Shown here: one piece after another, positions 14,565-25,990 of the stretch
How positions within the stretch are numbered: position 1 is the first letter of the stretch
Layout: every line of letters starts with the position of its first letter
Origin: Rhizophagus irregularis
Taxonomy: Eukaryota > Glomeromycota > Glomeromycetes > Glomerales > Glomeraceae
Length of the DNA stretch: 64,000 nucleotides
Reading direction: 5' to 3'
Assembly (NCBI RefSeq): GCF_026210795.1
Contig: NC_089452.1
Location: 310,001-374,000 of the forward strand
Notes under the pieces: generated by a model
Seen by the model: only the letters and a program-made list of their open reading frames with translations
Told to the model about the DNA's origin: nothing
Database searches by the model: none
Made by a program: the position numbers and the translations under genes

Positions 14565-15180
14565 TTTCCTAGTCTTATGTCATAGAATTTGAAATTTTTT
14601 TTTCCTGCAATAATTTATATGTTAATTGTAGATTACAAATTATCATAATAATATTTAAAGTTAGAATGCAGTCTCTGGAATTCTGGTAATGATTTATCAT
14701 GAAAAATTAAAATTGGAAGTAGGTATTGATTTCTTCACACTTTCGTACTGAGTTACTGATATATATCGCATTGTAGCATTATATATATATATATATATTG
14801 TAACTATTCCTTGATATTTATCAAATTCATGGTGATGTAAACAGATTGGGATTGCTTTAGCATTCAATACTGGGTCGTGATCTTGAAAAAAGAAAATTTT
14901 TTTATTAAAATCTTTTAGATCTTTAATATACCAAAAAATTTATGTCATTTATTTCTACTGAAAGTTTCTTTTCATTGAAGAAAATTGGTTCAAGTTCAAT
15001 TGGTTAGTTCAGTTGGTTCAAGTTCGTGATGGTTATCATATACGATCATTTTAAAGTAGGTAATATCCAAACAAGATCTTTTAAATATCCAGATTTCCCA
15101 TTACAAGAAATCATTTTCCAATCATGACAATATTCACGGATGAATATATCAGAAAATCCATATAATTTGGTGTCTTCTTT

Positions 15181-15271
15181 GAGGTATTATCAATTGAGGT
15201 ATTATCAATTGAGGTATTATCTGTTGAGTTGAGGTATTATCAGTTGAGGTATTATCAGTTGAGGTAGTAGT
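15181..15271. repeat. 15-bp minisatellite (GAGGTATTATCARTT)n, left flank
   Basis: About six units of GAGGTATTATC(A/T)(A/G)TT, the last ending GAGGTAGTAGT at 15271. The same repeat, in the same orientation, resumes just beyond the right-hand inverted repeat at 60006-60050. This is the main sign that the two inverted repeats bound a single insertion. Confidence 0.8.
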
Positions 15272-15945
15272 CAGTACCATGTGATATAATTATATCACAT
15301 GGTACCGGCTATTTACCCTAGATTATATGGTAACCTATGATCTAATAGTAACCTATAATCTGATAGTAGCCTATAATCTATAATAATATAATCTAATTGT
15401 AACCATATAATCTAATAACATAATAATCTAACGGTATCATTATAATCTATTTTTGAGTGTCTTTATGGCTTTCTAGTTATTCTTTTAAGTAATTTCTGCT
15501 ATATTTAAATTGGTATCATATAGTCTAAAGGTAACATTACCATATAATCTAATGGTATCCTTATAATCTAGAGGTACCATTTTGCTTTTTACTCCTAACC
15601 TACTTACTCATCAAATTCTATATTGTGAGTGCTGACCTTCTGTGCCTGTTTGGAATCCAGGTTCTATATTGAGAAGATGACCTTTTCTACCCATTTGGAA
15701 CTCTAGTTCCATATTGAAGGTGCTGGTCTTTTGCGCCTGTTTGGGTATCAGATTTTATATCGAGGCATTTACTTTTTTGCGCCTATTTGGTTGCCTTTCA
15801 AGATGCCAAAATGTGGTAAAAAATATCGTGATAGGTGGCGCAGTAATTCAATGTAAATCTGCGTTTAATTTTGGCCGGCACTATACCATAATTTTGGCTG
15901 ATTTTTTGGGCATATGATTCGAAGATCCAGCTTGGCTCCATAATG
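15272..15945 (+). repeat. Left terminal inverted repeat (~0.67 kb)
   Basis: It begins with a near-palindrome GTACCATGTGATATAATT...GGTAC. Many imperfect repeats of the type TATAATCTAATGGTAACC follow, then unique sequence ending GCTTGGCTCCAT. The reverse complement of 59024-60000 matches it throughout apart from point differences, extra short repeat units, and a 244-bp hAT MITE in the right copy. The frames that open on either strand near 15.7-16.1 kb lie in this repeat and its inner edge and show no protein character. Confidence 0.8.
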
Positions 15946-16582
15946 GTGACTGTGGAGCTGTCATGGAAGTAGTGAGGAACTATTATGGAAGTGTTATGGA
16001 ACTGGTAGTTTGCCAGCTTGAATGCCGAATTATTATGCCCAAAGTTCTGGCCGAATTTATGAAATAGCACTGGCCGAATTTATGGGATAGTGCCGACTGA
16101 AATTAAGCGAAAATTTTCTGTGCCTCTTTTTTTCAAAATGGGTGTCGCAAGTAGATATGTATATTGTTAGGAATGTCATATGATAGTGGTCCCAAAGGGC
16201 TCAGTGACAGGTGATTCTTTACGCATATATTGTTAATTTACTACGCCTAAAGTTTCTGTGATACTCTCTGCATATATTGTTAGAAGAATCATATGATAGT
16301 AATCCCAAAGGGTTCTGTGTCAAGTAATACTTCATACATATATTGTTAGGAGAATCATATGATAGTGATTCCAGAGTGCTCGGCGTCAGATGGCATCCAG
16401 CACAGTATCAATTCAGAGATATTCTATTTTTTCACCTACCATGAATGCTGAATTATTGTATCCAATAATCTGGCCAAAATTATCGTTAACTTACTGCGCC
16501 TAATTTTGATATCACATGACCAGGCTCTAGTTTTCTCTTCCCGCAACTTTTAAGGAATATTTGAGGAATAATTGAGTGGCAT
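15946..16582. repeat. Subterminal imperfect repeats inside the left end
   Basis: Words such as TGGCCGAATTTATG recur at 16045-16095. Three imperfect units of TATATTGTTAG...ATCATATGATAGT..CCCAAAGGG lie at about 16155-16390. No protein-coding signal is seen. This resembles the repeat-rich subterminal region of a large DNA transposon. Confidence 0.45.
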
Positions 16583-16639
16583 TTGGGGTTTGGGCTAGTG
16601 GATCAGTTGGTTAGAGAATTGGAGGTGCCAACTTCATAT

Positions 16640-17100
16640 CTCTTTTTGGTTATACCTCTATATTATGCAATGGCTATACCATACCTGAGTACATACTTAA
16701 GAAAGATGGGGTTTTCTTCCAATTTTTTATATAATAATTCAAAGAAGGCTCTCTATATATACCTGAGTACATACCTAAGAAAGATGGGGCCTTCTTCCAA
16801 TTTTTTATATAATAATTCTGAAGAAGGCTTCATATCATATCCGGGTACATATCTAAGAAGAATAAGTCTTACGCGGAGGCTATACCATACCCAGGATATA
16901 TTTAGGAAGATGAAGACTTCTGCCATTTTCATATAATATAATTCTGCAAAAGTATTCATATCATATCTGGATGTATATCTAGGAAGGATAAGTCTTACGC
17001 GAAAACTATACCATATCTGAATATATATCTAGAAAGTATAAGTCTTCTTCCAATTTTTTATATAATGATTACGAAAAAGACTTATCATCTGAATGTATAT
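16640..17100. repeat. Tandem ~75-100 bp repeats with a coding-like reverse strand
   Basis: Five to six diverged units share TTCTTCCAATTTTTTATATA and TACATACCTAAGAAAG-type blocks. Read on the reverse strand they encode variants of S-E-L-L-Y-K-K-L-E-E followed by I-F-L-x-Y-V-L-R-Y. A related unit (SSEILYKIVEEDL) occurs in the reverse-strand fragment at 22174-22664. This could be a broken repeat-protein gene rather than satellite DNA. It lies just upstream of the primase-helicase gene. Confidence 0.5.
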
Positions 17101-17193
17101 CATTTTGCCTTTCTTTTGTATTTTACTTACTGTATTTACTATCACCTCTTTTTTGCAACCATCGAAAAAAATAAATTAAACATTTCCAAATTT

Positions 17194-17199
17194 TATAAA
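17194..17199 (+). promoter_or_regulatory. TATA box before the primase-helicase gene
   Basis: TATAAA lies 33 bp upstream of the ATG at 17227, at the edge of the coding-like sequence. Support is position only. Confidence 0.4.
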
Positions 17200-18455
17200 G
17201 ATAGTATAACTTTTTGATCTAACATCATGCATACACCAACTAATTTTGACCAAACTGATCACTCTGAAACTGCCCACTACGACGATGCTGAAACTGATGA
17301 ATACTTAAGTGACTCAAACAGTTATACTGATAATAGATCTGACTTAGGGTCAGATAATTATAATGACTATGAGTCTAATTATGAGTCGGATAATGAAGGA
17401 GCTCCCTGCGCTTCAACAAGCACTATCAAGACTCCATTGGTTTAATTACCAAATGTAAAGAGCGAAAGATTAATGTGGTATATACTTTAAGGCAGGAAAA
17501 GTTTAATGATAATTTTTCTTCCAAGGACTTGCTAAATGCCATTCAAGAAATTTTCCTATCACCACCTAGAGATATGTCAGATAAAAAGGGTCATTAGAAT
17601 ATCTCCCAATCTATTCATTTTTTTTTTCTGAATGAAAAAAGGGTCTAGTTTATATAATGCTTATGACCGGGATGAAGTGAAAGATAAATTGGTTATCAAA
17701 ATCGACCAAGACGGTGATCGTGCCCCAAAGTTTTCTGTTGCAGATGACATTTCAGAAGTATATGGTTTACCAGAAATTCACGAATGCATTAATGGTCAAA
17801 ATCTTTAAGGGCTGTAATCAATATAGATGCTTCACAGAAGGATATGGAAACAACTGGTGTTAAGACGCAAAAAGTATTCATTCGAATCTGCCTATCTTTC
17901 ATAAGAGCTTTGTATCAAATTCTTGACTGTAGTTGGGAAAGTATTCTTAATGGATTAGTAATTGCTACATCTTCAGATTCTAGCAAGTGTAGCTACCACG
18001 TTTTATATGCACTGGCTCTCCTTATCGATCATCATGAACTCAAAGCATTCACAGAATTAGTATATACCTTAACCGGTGAAAAATTCAGCAAATACATTGA
18101 TAAAGGATTGCCTGGTCAAAATTTTAACCTTCACTTAATTAGTTCGGCAAAAAAAGGTTGTGTAAAGCGTATTCTTCAATTCTCACTAGATAATGAGTAA
18201 AATAAACTCGATCACGCTAGAGTTCAACCACCTACTAGCTTAGAGCTTAAAGTAAGACCTCAAATGCTTAGTACAGAAAAAAATAATAATCCACTAAGAA
18301 TATCCATGGGTCAAGATGTATTACAGAAATTCGTAAATCTAGTTTTGCGGAAGTATTCTAACTATCTTAGGAATTGGACTATCGAAGAAAAGGACTCAGA
18401 AAACTTCGTATATTTTAACCGAAAAGCTCCACTAAGATGCCTACTCTGCAAACGT

Positions 18456-19552
18456 TGTAAACGGTCGAATATCAAGCACGAAAAGATGATAAAATTCAAC
18501 CACCAAATGTAATTATTAAATATTAAGAATGAACAAATTAATCGTGGATTGGCGTAGATGGATAAATAATTAGCCGAAAAGGATAAACATTTAGGAAGAG
18601 TAATGATCTACATGATGTAATATTTATTGAATGATTGACAAGGAACCAATAGGATAAATAGAGTCGATCAATTGCGGCTTAGCAATCTTTAACAATAAGA
18701 ACGATAAGAAAGAATAATTATAAGCCACAAAAGATAGATTATAAGCAAAACACATAAAGCGAATTAAAAGAACATATAAAATAATGTCAGAAAGATTAAA
18801 GAACACAAAATAATGTAAAAGATAATATAAAAAGATAGTATAAAGATGGAACGTAAAAGATAATATATTAAAAAAAACATATATAGAAAGATAGCATATT
18901 AAAAGATAGCATATTAAAAGATAGCGTATTTAAAATATAGATAGTATATTAGAAAGATTGTTCAAAGATAATATGTAAAAAGAACATAAAAGATAGTATA
19001 TAGATAGAATAGAAAGTAGCATAAAATTTGTATAAAAAGAGAACGGAATTCAAAATAATTCCATAGTTCTCATCCACAGAACTCAATAAAAATATAAGTT
19101 TCATTTAATTATTTGTTAGTAAAGTTTAATGTTAATTGAAGGTAATAGGTTCGCCCTAAACTTTAATTAATGTTCGCTTAATTAATTTTAATTAAATAAA
19201 TGAAAATTTTAAGATGAATTAAATATATGTCTTTGAAAAGTATTAATTCGTAGCGAGAGCTATCAAAGTTTGAAATTAAAGGTAAAAGTGGATATAATTT
19301 GGGGAAAATTTAGAGAAGTTAATTTTATTTTATATCGTTCAACGTTTTATATTACTAACGCTATTTATGTTGTGAACCAAGAATGTTGTTGTATATTGTT
19401 CGTTGATTTTGTTGTTTGTTAATTATGTTGTTGATTAATTGTTCACTCGTTTAATTGTTCGTTCGTTCGTTTATTCGTTCGTTCGACCATGGGAATGCCC
19501 GTTCGATGTGGCAACTCTGTAAATTGATGACAGAGGGAATTGGGGAATCTCA
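18456..19552. mobile_element. LTR-like element copy A (solo LTR or small LTR-type element), 1097 bp
   Basis: It starts TGTAAACGGTCGAATATC and ends GGGGAATCTCA (TG...CA). It is flanked by ACGT at 18452-18455 and 19553-19556. The insertion splits a Cys codon neighbourhood of the primase zinc motif, and deleting element plus one duplication (1101 bp) rejoins CLLCKR to IHNKD in frame. The interior is AT-rich with AAAAGATAGCATATT repeats and no gene. Copy B at 36519-38576 has matching ends. A 4-bp duplication is at the short end for LTR elements. The orientation is unknown. Confidence 0.75.
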
Positions 19553-20577
19553 ACGTATACATAACAAGGATCAGCAGTGGTTCAGTCGAGTATGCGCTAG
19601 AAGTGGTGAATTCATTATAAAATGTTTTTGGCAAAATAGTGATGAGTGTGGGGTAATTTTTGAATGCGACTTATCTATTGCAGAAAAAAATCAGCAAGAA
19701 AATAAAAAATCTCTGCAATTTTTTCACAAGATCAAGGTTCTGGGCTTTTCTAAAGCCTTCGTAAATTTCCCATTTTGGGTCAAGTATAATGAGCCCCTTT
19801 CAGCAACAGAAATATATGAGGAGAAATATGTAAGACCATTACCTAATGAAGGCGATATCTATGTAGATTCACCTTGGAAAATGGGAAAAACATATGTTCT
19901 AGAGCATCTTACTATATCTGACGATGTGAATTTGCTAGTATTATCCACGCGCCACTCTTACTTGAACGCTGTTACTACAAGACTCAATCTCAAAACATAT
20001 TGTGATATCGATGGTAATATAAATCTACCTGATCATAAGAGGGTAGTATGCCAGATAGAAAGCTTACATCAGATTACTAATAATTGTAAATGTAATAAAA
20101 AATGCAAATGTCTTCCAATCCAATATAACTTGTGGCTTGATAAAATAGTGTCTATAATTGCTCAAGCACAAAGTCATTTGGCAGGTCAATCGATAGAAAA
20201 GTTATATAAATTGATCCAAGAGGCTAGGTGCATTATTGTAATGGATAATGACCTAACTGACCTCAACATGAATGGATTAAGGCCCTTCGTAAGGGCATAC
20301 CTCTCTCTATTATCTACAATACTTATCAGCCTCAGAAAGGTAAGACATTCCGTCTAGCCCTAATAAAGAAACAGTATTAACTGAACTTTGGGACTGGGTC
20401 AAGAATACGTCTTTATTACCTTTTGAGAATAGAACAAGTGCGTCACTTATTTGCCATCTTAGAAAAGACATGCAAGGAATTGTTCGCGCCCTTAAGACTG
20501 ATTTTCCAGAATTACAGATCAAGGAATATCATGGCAAGTTTGATCCAGTGGAAAAGGCTCATGACTTCAGCAATGTA

Positions 20578-20767
20578 CACACATTAAATGACCAAAAATA
20601 GGCAAAAAAAATGGCGTGAATTGCATAAACTATTCACAAATTTGTATAAACTATTTACAAATAGTATAAGTTAATTCGCAAATAGCTAAAAACAGCCAAG
20701 AATAGCCAAGAATAGCCACTGCTTTTCGCGCCATTTTTTTTGCTGATTTTTAGCATTTTGACCAGTG
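20578..20767. mobile_element. CACTG-type MITE, 190 bp
   Basis: The element has imperfect inverted ends. The right end read inwards is CACTGGTCAAAATG, with both arms reaching GCAAAAAAAATGGCG. It is flanked by a 3-bp duplication GTA (20575-20577, 20768-20770), as in the CACTA superfamily. It interrupts the helicase gene between FSNV and GESWKDV. The interior has three CCAAGAATAG-type repeats and no coding capacity. Confidence 0.75.
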
Positions 20768-22173
20768 GTAGGAGAATCATGGAAAGACGTAGACCTAGTT
20801 ACCTATACTAGCACTTTAAAAATAGGAGTATTCTGCACTAATCCTAAGTTTGAGTGAGCATTCTGTCTTTTTAATAGTTACATAGAAACAAATGCCAGAA
20901 TGAATCAGATGTTATTCCGCATGCGATGCATTAAAAATTATATATGCTATATTGAGCAGAGATCTTCTAATGTTCCAGTCACAGAGAAAGGATTATTCCA
21001 ATGGTTGTTGAATGCTAAACACGAATGTCTTCCCAGGAACTTCAGAATAGAGGAATATTTTTAGATATAGATTCTATCATCCTGAATAAGGATGTACCGA
21101 CTGTTCGATTATGGGTGGCCTATATGTTGGAAAAATTCCATTTCCGGCGCTTATTTAATTGGAGAATGATCGATTTTCTTAGAGTGGCGGGTATAATAAT
21201 TTTCATCATAGAATCCAGTCCTAAATCTAAAGAAAATTTATTGTTGCAAATAGTAAAAGCAAAATGTTCTGTTGTTAAAGTGGAGGAGATATCAGATATA
21301 ACTAATGCTAATATTCTCGATTGTAAGACTGCTGAATTTCTAGAGAATAAGCCAAGAAAGACTTTAAGGGAAATGCGCTCCTTAGACTGGCACCATATTG
21401 TGGATTGTTATGGAATTTCGCCTGAAATATTAACTGAAGATTTTATCTCGAAGTACGGAAATTATAATCATATGAAATGGTTTAGAGCTTATAAGCAATT
21501 GCGAGATGTGGATACTAACAATAAAATAGCCGTTGAAGCTATCATTCGTAAAGATTATTGGGAAGACAGACTTACAACTACTACCTGAGCTGAAAGACAT
21601 TGAATTTGCCTGGAATTATTAAGGATATGTACGCCAGCTAGAGATATCGATGATAGAGTAAGATATAAAGCTAATGATGTCAAAACACGTCTGAATTCCT
21701 TTGAATCAATATTATATCTCCAGGATTTAGTGCCTAAAATGGCTTGAGTGTTTGACAATATAGATACATCGCGCAGTGCTAAAAAATCAGGGTTAAAAAC
21801 AATTCGAGCAAAACTTGGCTTACTGAATTCAGTCCTGTATACAACCTATGGTTTGAAACTTAAGGCTATAGATAAGAATCTCAAATATTACCATCTGATT
21901 GGGTCATTTGATAGCAAAGATGCTCTTGAATTACCTTTATACCAAACAGGGGAAGAAGTTTATTGGGGAAATGGGAAAAATACTCAGTATAGTATAGTAA
22001 ACTCCCACCCGATGAATTATTAATGGAAAATCTTTTGAAGAATAAGCAGACTAAAGATAGTTCTAGTCCCTTTTGCAAAGTGTCAATTGCGAATGATATT
22101 CAAGACTTATTTGATAATAGATAATTTCATTATAAAACAATCTGGATATACTACTAGAGTTTACAAAAATAGG

Positions 22174-22664
22174 TCATACATTTGAAGATAAGTCTTCTTC
22201 CACTATTTTATATAATATTTCCGAAGAAGACTTATTCTCAGAATATACTAAATATTCTTCTGCCATTAATTTATATAATATTTCATTTCGTGAGATAAAT
22301 ACCCAACTACATACTATTAAAAATGCACTATCTGACTTTGATGCTTGACCAATAGATAGAATAATATTTTTTGCCCACCCTTCGACAGACATTTAGAAGT
22401 CTTTGCGAGTTGAAGAGCCTCAGCCTCAGCCTTATGTTTTTGCCTCATTCGCATAATTATGTAAATGAATACTGGTGGAGTGGTCGTGGCAATACCCCGA
22501 ATTAGCATTAGTGAAAAATTCACAACCACTAAAAAGACAGGGTTTCTTTTTTAAATTCTTTTCATACAATTTCCAGTGCCTATAACACCCTTCAGGGAGT
22601 CAGCATTTATTTTCACAAACAGTACCATCCCTTTTGATATATGGGCAAGTAAAGGGAGCTATGT
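22174..22664 (-). pseudogene. Cys/His-rich zinc-binding-like protein with repeat tail, decayed
   Basis: One reverse-strand frame, read through stops, gives FTCPYIKRDGTVCENKC, LPEGCYRHWKLY, and KKKPCLFSGC...GYCHDHST. That is a string of C-x-H/C pairs that look like small zinc ribbons or knuckles. A second half (MSVEGWAKNIILSIGQASK) ends in NEILYKL and SSEILYKIVEEDL repeats. Stops are TGA within KC*LPEGC, then TAA, TGA, TGA in a row near 22410-22440, and TAA just before MSVEG. The family is unnamed to me, though similar Cys-rich modules are common in arbuscular mycorrhizal fungi. It lies antisense and downstream of the primase-helicase gene. Confidence 0.45.
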
Positions 22665-22834
22665 AAGTATTTTAGAATATAAAACCCTCTTTCACTTTTA
22701 ATTTCATAATAAAATATATATTTAAATTAATCGAAATTATAATGAGATAAATTATCTTTTCATACTAACGTTTTAGATACATTAGATCAACCGACAGAAG
22801 CTCACGAAAAATATATAACCCCAAATCTAATCGC

Positions 22835-23811
22835 ATGATAGCCATAAATGGGCAAGTATATCATAAATTGCTACTCGATGGTTATATGCATTTGAGAGAA
22901 GAAAGGCTTCTGAATCTGCCTTTACATAAATTACCAATATTAAAAAGATATCTTTCTTTCATCTCCTATCGTATTTGGGGTATCGTATTAGGAAGAAGTT
23001 TACATCAGGAAATTTGTTTAGGCGTAATTTAGTGTAATATTTCGGAGGTGGTGTAAAATTTCGAAATATTACACTAAAAACGTAATATTACAAAAGTTTA
23101 CGCTTTTAAATTTGAATAATTATAGTAATTTAAGAATATCTCGCTATCTACTAATCCAATCAAGACGATCTATAGCTCATTGGAATCAGCTCATCAAGAC
23201 GAATCAAATGGTAGTAAAATCGCATTTCTACAGTTAATAAAACGCTCTATAGTATGCAATAAAGTTTTAAATTAATAGAAAGTCATCTATTGAACGTAGA
23301 GATATGATTTTATTACCATTCGATTCGTCTTGATGAGCGGATTCCAATGAGCTATAGATCGTCTTGATTGGATCAGTAGATAGCGAGATATTCTTAAATT
23401 ACTATAATTATTCAAATTTAAAAGCATAAACTTTTGTAATATTACGTTTTTAGTGTAATATTTCGAAATTTTACACCACTTCCGAAATATTACATTAAAT
23501 TACACCTAAACAAATTTCCTGATGTACTAATGATGGTTAACGAAAAAATAAATCTATTGCAAATCTTGCTCCAAGCTAATTGGCACAATTTCACTTTATG
23601 TCAACTATTAAAATTATGCTGGGAACGTGAAGAGACAAAAGTTTGAAGAAATAACGTACTCATAAAATTCCTCCATCATCCGAATCTAGCTCCTTCAAAA
23701 TATAGACCAAGTACTTTATATAATGTATTCACCAAGACAAATGTTTTAGGACTGGAACATATATTAGCTCTAGCACGAGCTTTTTACTAAAACATGATTC
23801 AATACAAATAA
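22835..23811 (+). pseudogene. Hypothetical protein interrupted by a foldback element
   Basis: MIAINGQVYHKLLLDGY... runs to GIVLGRSL at 23002. After the 522-bp foldback insertion the frame resumes as LMMVNEKINLLQILLQANW and continues to HILALARAFY before a stop. Deleting the element plus one TA restores the frame exactly. In-frame stops are TGA (EETKV*RNN) and TAA (RAFY*NMI). The protein is helical and Leu-rich with no domain I recognise. It lies between the replication gene and the recombinase gene and may be part of the same element. Confidence 0.45.
23003..23524. mobile_element. Tc1/mariner-type foldback MITE, 522 bp
   Basis: An almost perfect long palindrome has arms of roughly 215-220 bp around a spacer of about 80 bp. 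Ends read CATCAGGAAATTTGTTTAGG and its complement, flanked by TA on both sides (23001-23002, 23525-23526). TA duplication is the signature of the Tc1/mariner superfamily. The interrupted frame GRSL/LMMVN confirms the precise insertion point. No coding capacity. If transcribed it would form a long hairpin RNA. Confidence 0.85.
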
Positions 23812-24115
23812 TTAGTTCATAGCCTTGGAATGGCAGTTTCATGACTATGTATATATTTTTTTCGCATATCCTATCTACTCGCAATTTTCAAATATTTGCA
23901 GAGCAAACTCCGGCCATAGTGGGTGATCTCATAGAGACCCAGCATAAGCTATATCATTATTTTTTTCGCTCCTCCAATCTTCTGATAGCTTTCTACCGAC
24001 CATGAGGTAGTGAAATATTGGGAATATTTTTTTTGAATTGAAGTTTCTCAGATATACTATAACCTAAGAGTTGCATATAATCTAACAGTTACCCATAACC
24101 TAAATTCATATTATC

Positions 24116-25231
24116 ATGTCCGCAATTATAACAAAGTACGTTGCAAACCACAAACTCAATAAAGATATGAGTAATAAAGAACTTAGCCAACACGCTTCAG
24201 TATTACTTGAGCTTTTGACAGATAAACTAAAAAGACTCAAAGGTCGTCAGCACTTACAGGGGGGCTATAGTTTTAGCAAAAAACAGGTATTTCTATTGAT
24301 TCCTGAATAGAGAATTGAGCAGTGCATAAGTCAAGCAACTTCCCGGAAAGAAGGGAGTTTGTCCAGGACTGAAGTTAATATATGTGATGCTAAAGGCATC
24401 TATCAAGTATCTGATATCATCCCAGAAGGTGAGACTATTAGAGAAACAGCTCAACGTATTGTTCGGAATAATCTTAGTGAAAGAGATGTAAAAGTGATAT
24501 CTAGAACCTTAGTTGAAACAGCTTCTGATCCTGTAGTTACCTCATCACGTCTCTCCAGGCTTTGAAGAGAATTGCGAATCCTCAATGCTCCAGAAAAAAT
24601 AATCTCTGCTATCAGGATTCTGGATATAACCAGAGCATCTAATAAAATCCAACAGGAGCGTACTGAGTATAAAAATGAAGGATTCCATTTTCCAGACTAC
24701 TTCTCGTTAGAATCGGTTAAGGAATGGCTAGATTTGTATGTTGTGTTTAACACACCTGATAAACAGGCCCTAACTGATGTAATGATCATGCTCTGTATCC
24801 GCCCTGCTGAAATTAAAAACTTACGCATAGCAAATGGAGGTGTAACTGAATACACAAAAAACTGAGGCCAACAGGATATTTCTCGGGTGTTTAGATCACT
24901 GGAAAAAAATGAGGAGCGAGCAAGACAATTGCTTACATGAATTCAGAAAGCAATCACTTCCAGAGCGTTAAAAGATCTAGGAAAACCTGGATCGATATAC
25001 TTAAGTTCATTTCTGAAAAAAGATGAATATATTCCTAAACCTTATGAGCCACTACTCCCTAGTTCTTTGCGTAAATTAGGGGCGGTATTTGCTTCTGCAG
25101 TACATGGACCTAAAAATCTGTTAAAAGCCAATACTTATACCAGTGAAGCATTTCGCCACAGTCCTGACAATCATACTTCTCCTTCTGATAGATATACTAT
25201 AGTTAATTTCAGAAGGAGGGCAACCTTATGA
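24116..25231 (+). pseudogene. Tyrosine recombinase-like protein, decayed by stops only
   Basis: A single frame runs for 1.1 kb with stops at TAG 24308, TGA 24563, TGA 24863 and TGA 24938 but no frameshift. The C-terminal half fits a tyrosine recombinase: MLCIRPAEIKNLRI (first catalytic Arg box), then SLRKLGAVFASAVHGPKNLL, then EAFRHSPDNHTSPSDRY (Arg-His box with a nearby Tyr) and VNFRRR. The N-terminal half is helical and polar. Cryptons and other tyrosine-recombinase elements use such enzymes to cut and rejoin DNA. Assignment is by motif only, and residues K and H of the catalytic set are not all placed. Its linkage to a primase-helicase makes it the best candidate for the mobilising enzyme of the large element. 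Confidence 0.5.
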
Positions 25232-25377
25232 TCAAGCAAAACCATTCTGGATTTCTGATGAAAACTAATCACATATATGGGTTAGAGGGTCGAGAGGACT
25301 GATTTATCAGTCTGATATCATTTATTAATTTTGTTTTTTCGTTCGCCTAAGATCTAGCATATATAAATATTACGAAA

Positions 25378-25978
25378 ATGGCCAGAATTGAATTAACTGA
25401 TCAAAAGCATCTATCTGATAGTATAGCTAGTAAGCAGGAAGTTATCAGATACACAAAGAAATTAGCCCAGATATTTTGACTAAACAAGCAAAATGCAGAA
25501 GTATATAGTGCACTTTCCAGTGAAAATAGAGCACTAAAGAAACAATTGGAAGACTATCATTCCCAATACAACACTTTAGAAAAGAGGGTAAAAAGATTAG
25601 AGAGAAATATAAAGTCCTTAGAGAGTGAATTAGAGGATTTAGACGAATGTGTAGATAGTGAGACTGTGATCGACTTGATACATAAAATAGTTCCCTCGCT
25701 AATTGGTAAAAAAGGGCTGAAAAGTGCTATGCATAAAGGTTTCTCCTATTCGGTTGAGTCTTCTGAAGAATCTGATTCAGTCAAGACAATTGTGATAAGA
25801 GAAAACGAGGCTATCCCTCATAAGCAATGAAGGAAGGCATGACCAAAAAAGGTTAAACAGTTGGTGGTTTAAAAGGGCTGAGCCAGAGGGATTCGAAAAA
25901 TCAGGCGCTTTGCATGATCACTAGATTATCTTATTGAGCGTTGAATAGAGGTTTAATTTTATATTTGAATATTATATA
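25378..25978 (+). pseudogene. Coiled-coil protein with basic tail, TGA-broken
   Basis: Translation from ATG 25378 gives MARIELTDQKHLSDSIASK, then a long heptad-rich coiled coil (25490-25640, SENRALKKQLEDYHSQY... to LERNIKSLESELEDLDE). A region LIHKIVPSLIGKKGLKSAMH follows, and then a basic tail. Six TGA and one TAA occur in frame after an early one at 25478. Five of the TGA codons fall where Trp would suit (Q*RKA*PKK, KG*ARGIRK, FA*SLD, ER*IEV). No in-frame TGG is present. It may be a gag- or scaffold-like protein paired with the protease-like frame 3'. This is inference from order only. Confidence 0.45.
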
Positions 25979-25990
25979 TGCTATAAAAAA

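Larger units (their letters stand above)
17227..22110 (+). pseudogene. Primase-helicase replication protein (UL52-like primase + UL9-like origin-binding helicase), decayed
   Basis: Fragments of one long protein run in order. An acidic leader (17227-17445, rich in Asp/Ser/Tyr) comes first. A primase-polymerase-like region (about 17800-18455) follows, with SSDSSKCSYHVLYALALL and GQNFNLHLISSAKKG. Then comes a zinc-motif half (CLLCKR) that continues after an inserted LTR element as IHNKDQQWFSRVCARSG. An SF2 helicase region follows: a degenerate P-loop (SPWKMGKTYVLEHL), LLVLSTRHSYLNAV, and YNLWLDKIVSIIAQAQSHL in the DExx position. A C-terminal region runs through 21025-22020 (DWHHIVDCYGISPEILTEDF; KSGLKTIRAKLGLLN). 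The family calls (herpes-type origin-binding helicase and UL52-type primase) are from motif recognition. Several stops and frameshifts break it, and two elements interrupt it (18456-19552 and 20578-20767). Removing the LTR element restores frame. It would have replicated or primed the host element's DNA in the nucleus. Confidence 0.6.

Noticed and set aside
15714-16070. Overlapping open frames on both strands in the left inverted repeat
   Set aside because: They lie in and across the inner edge of the terminal repeat, are not preserved in the right copy, and have no protein character.
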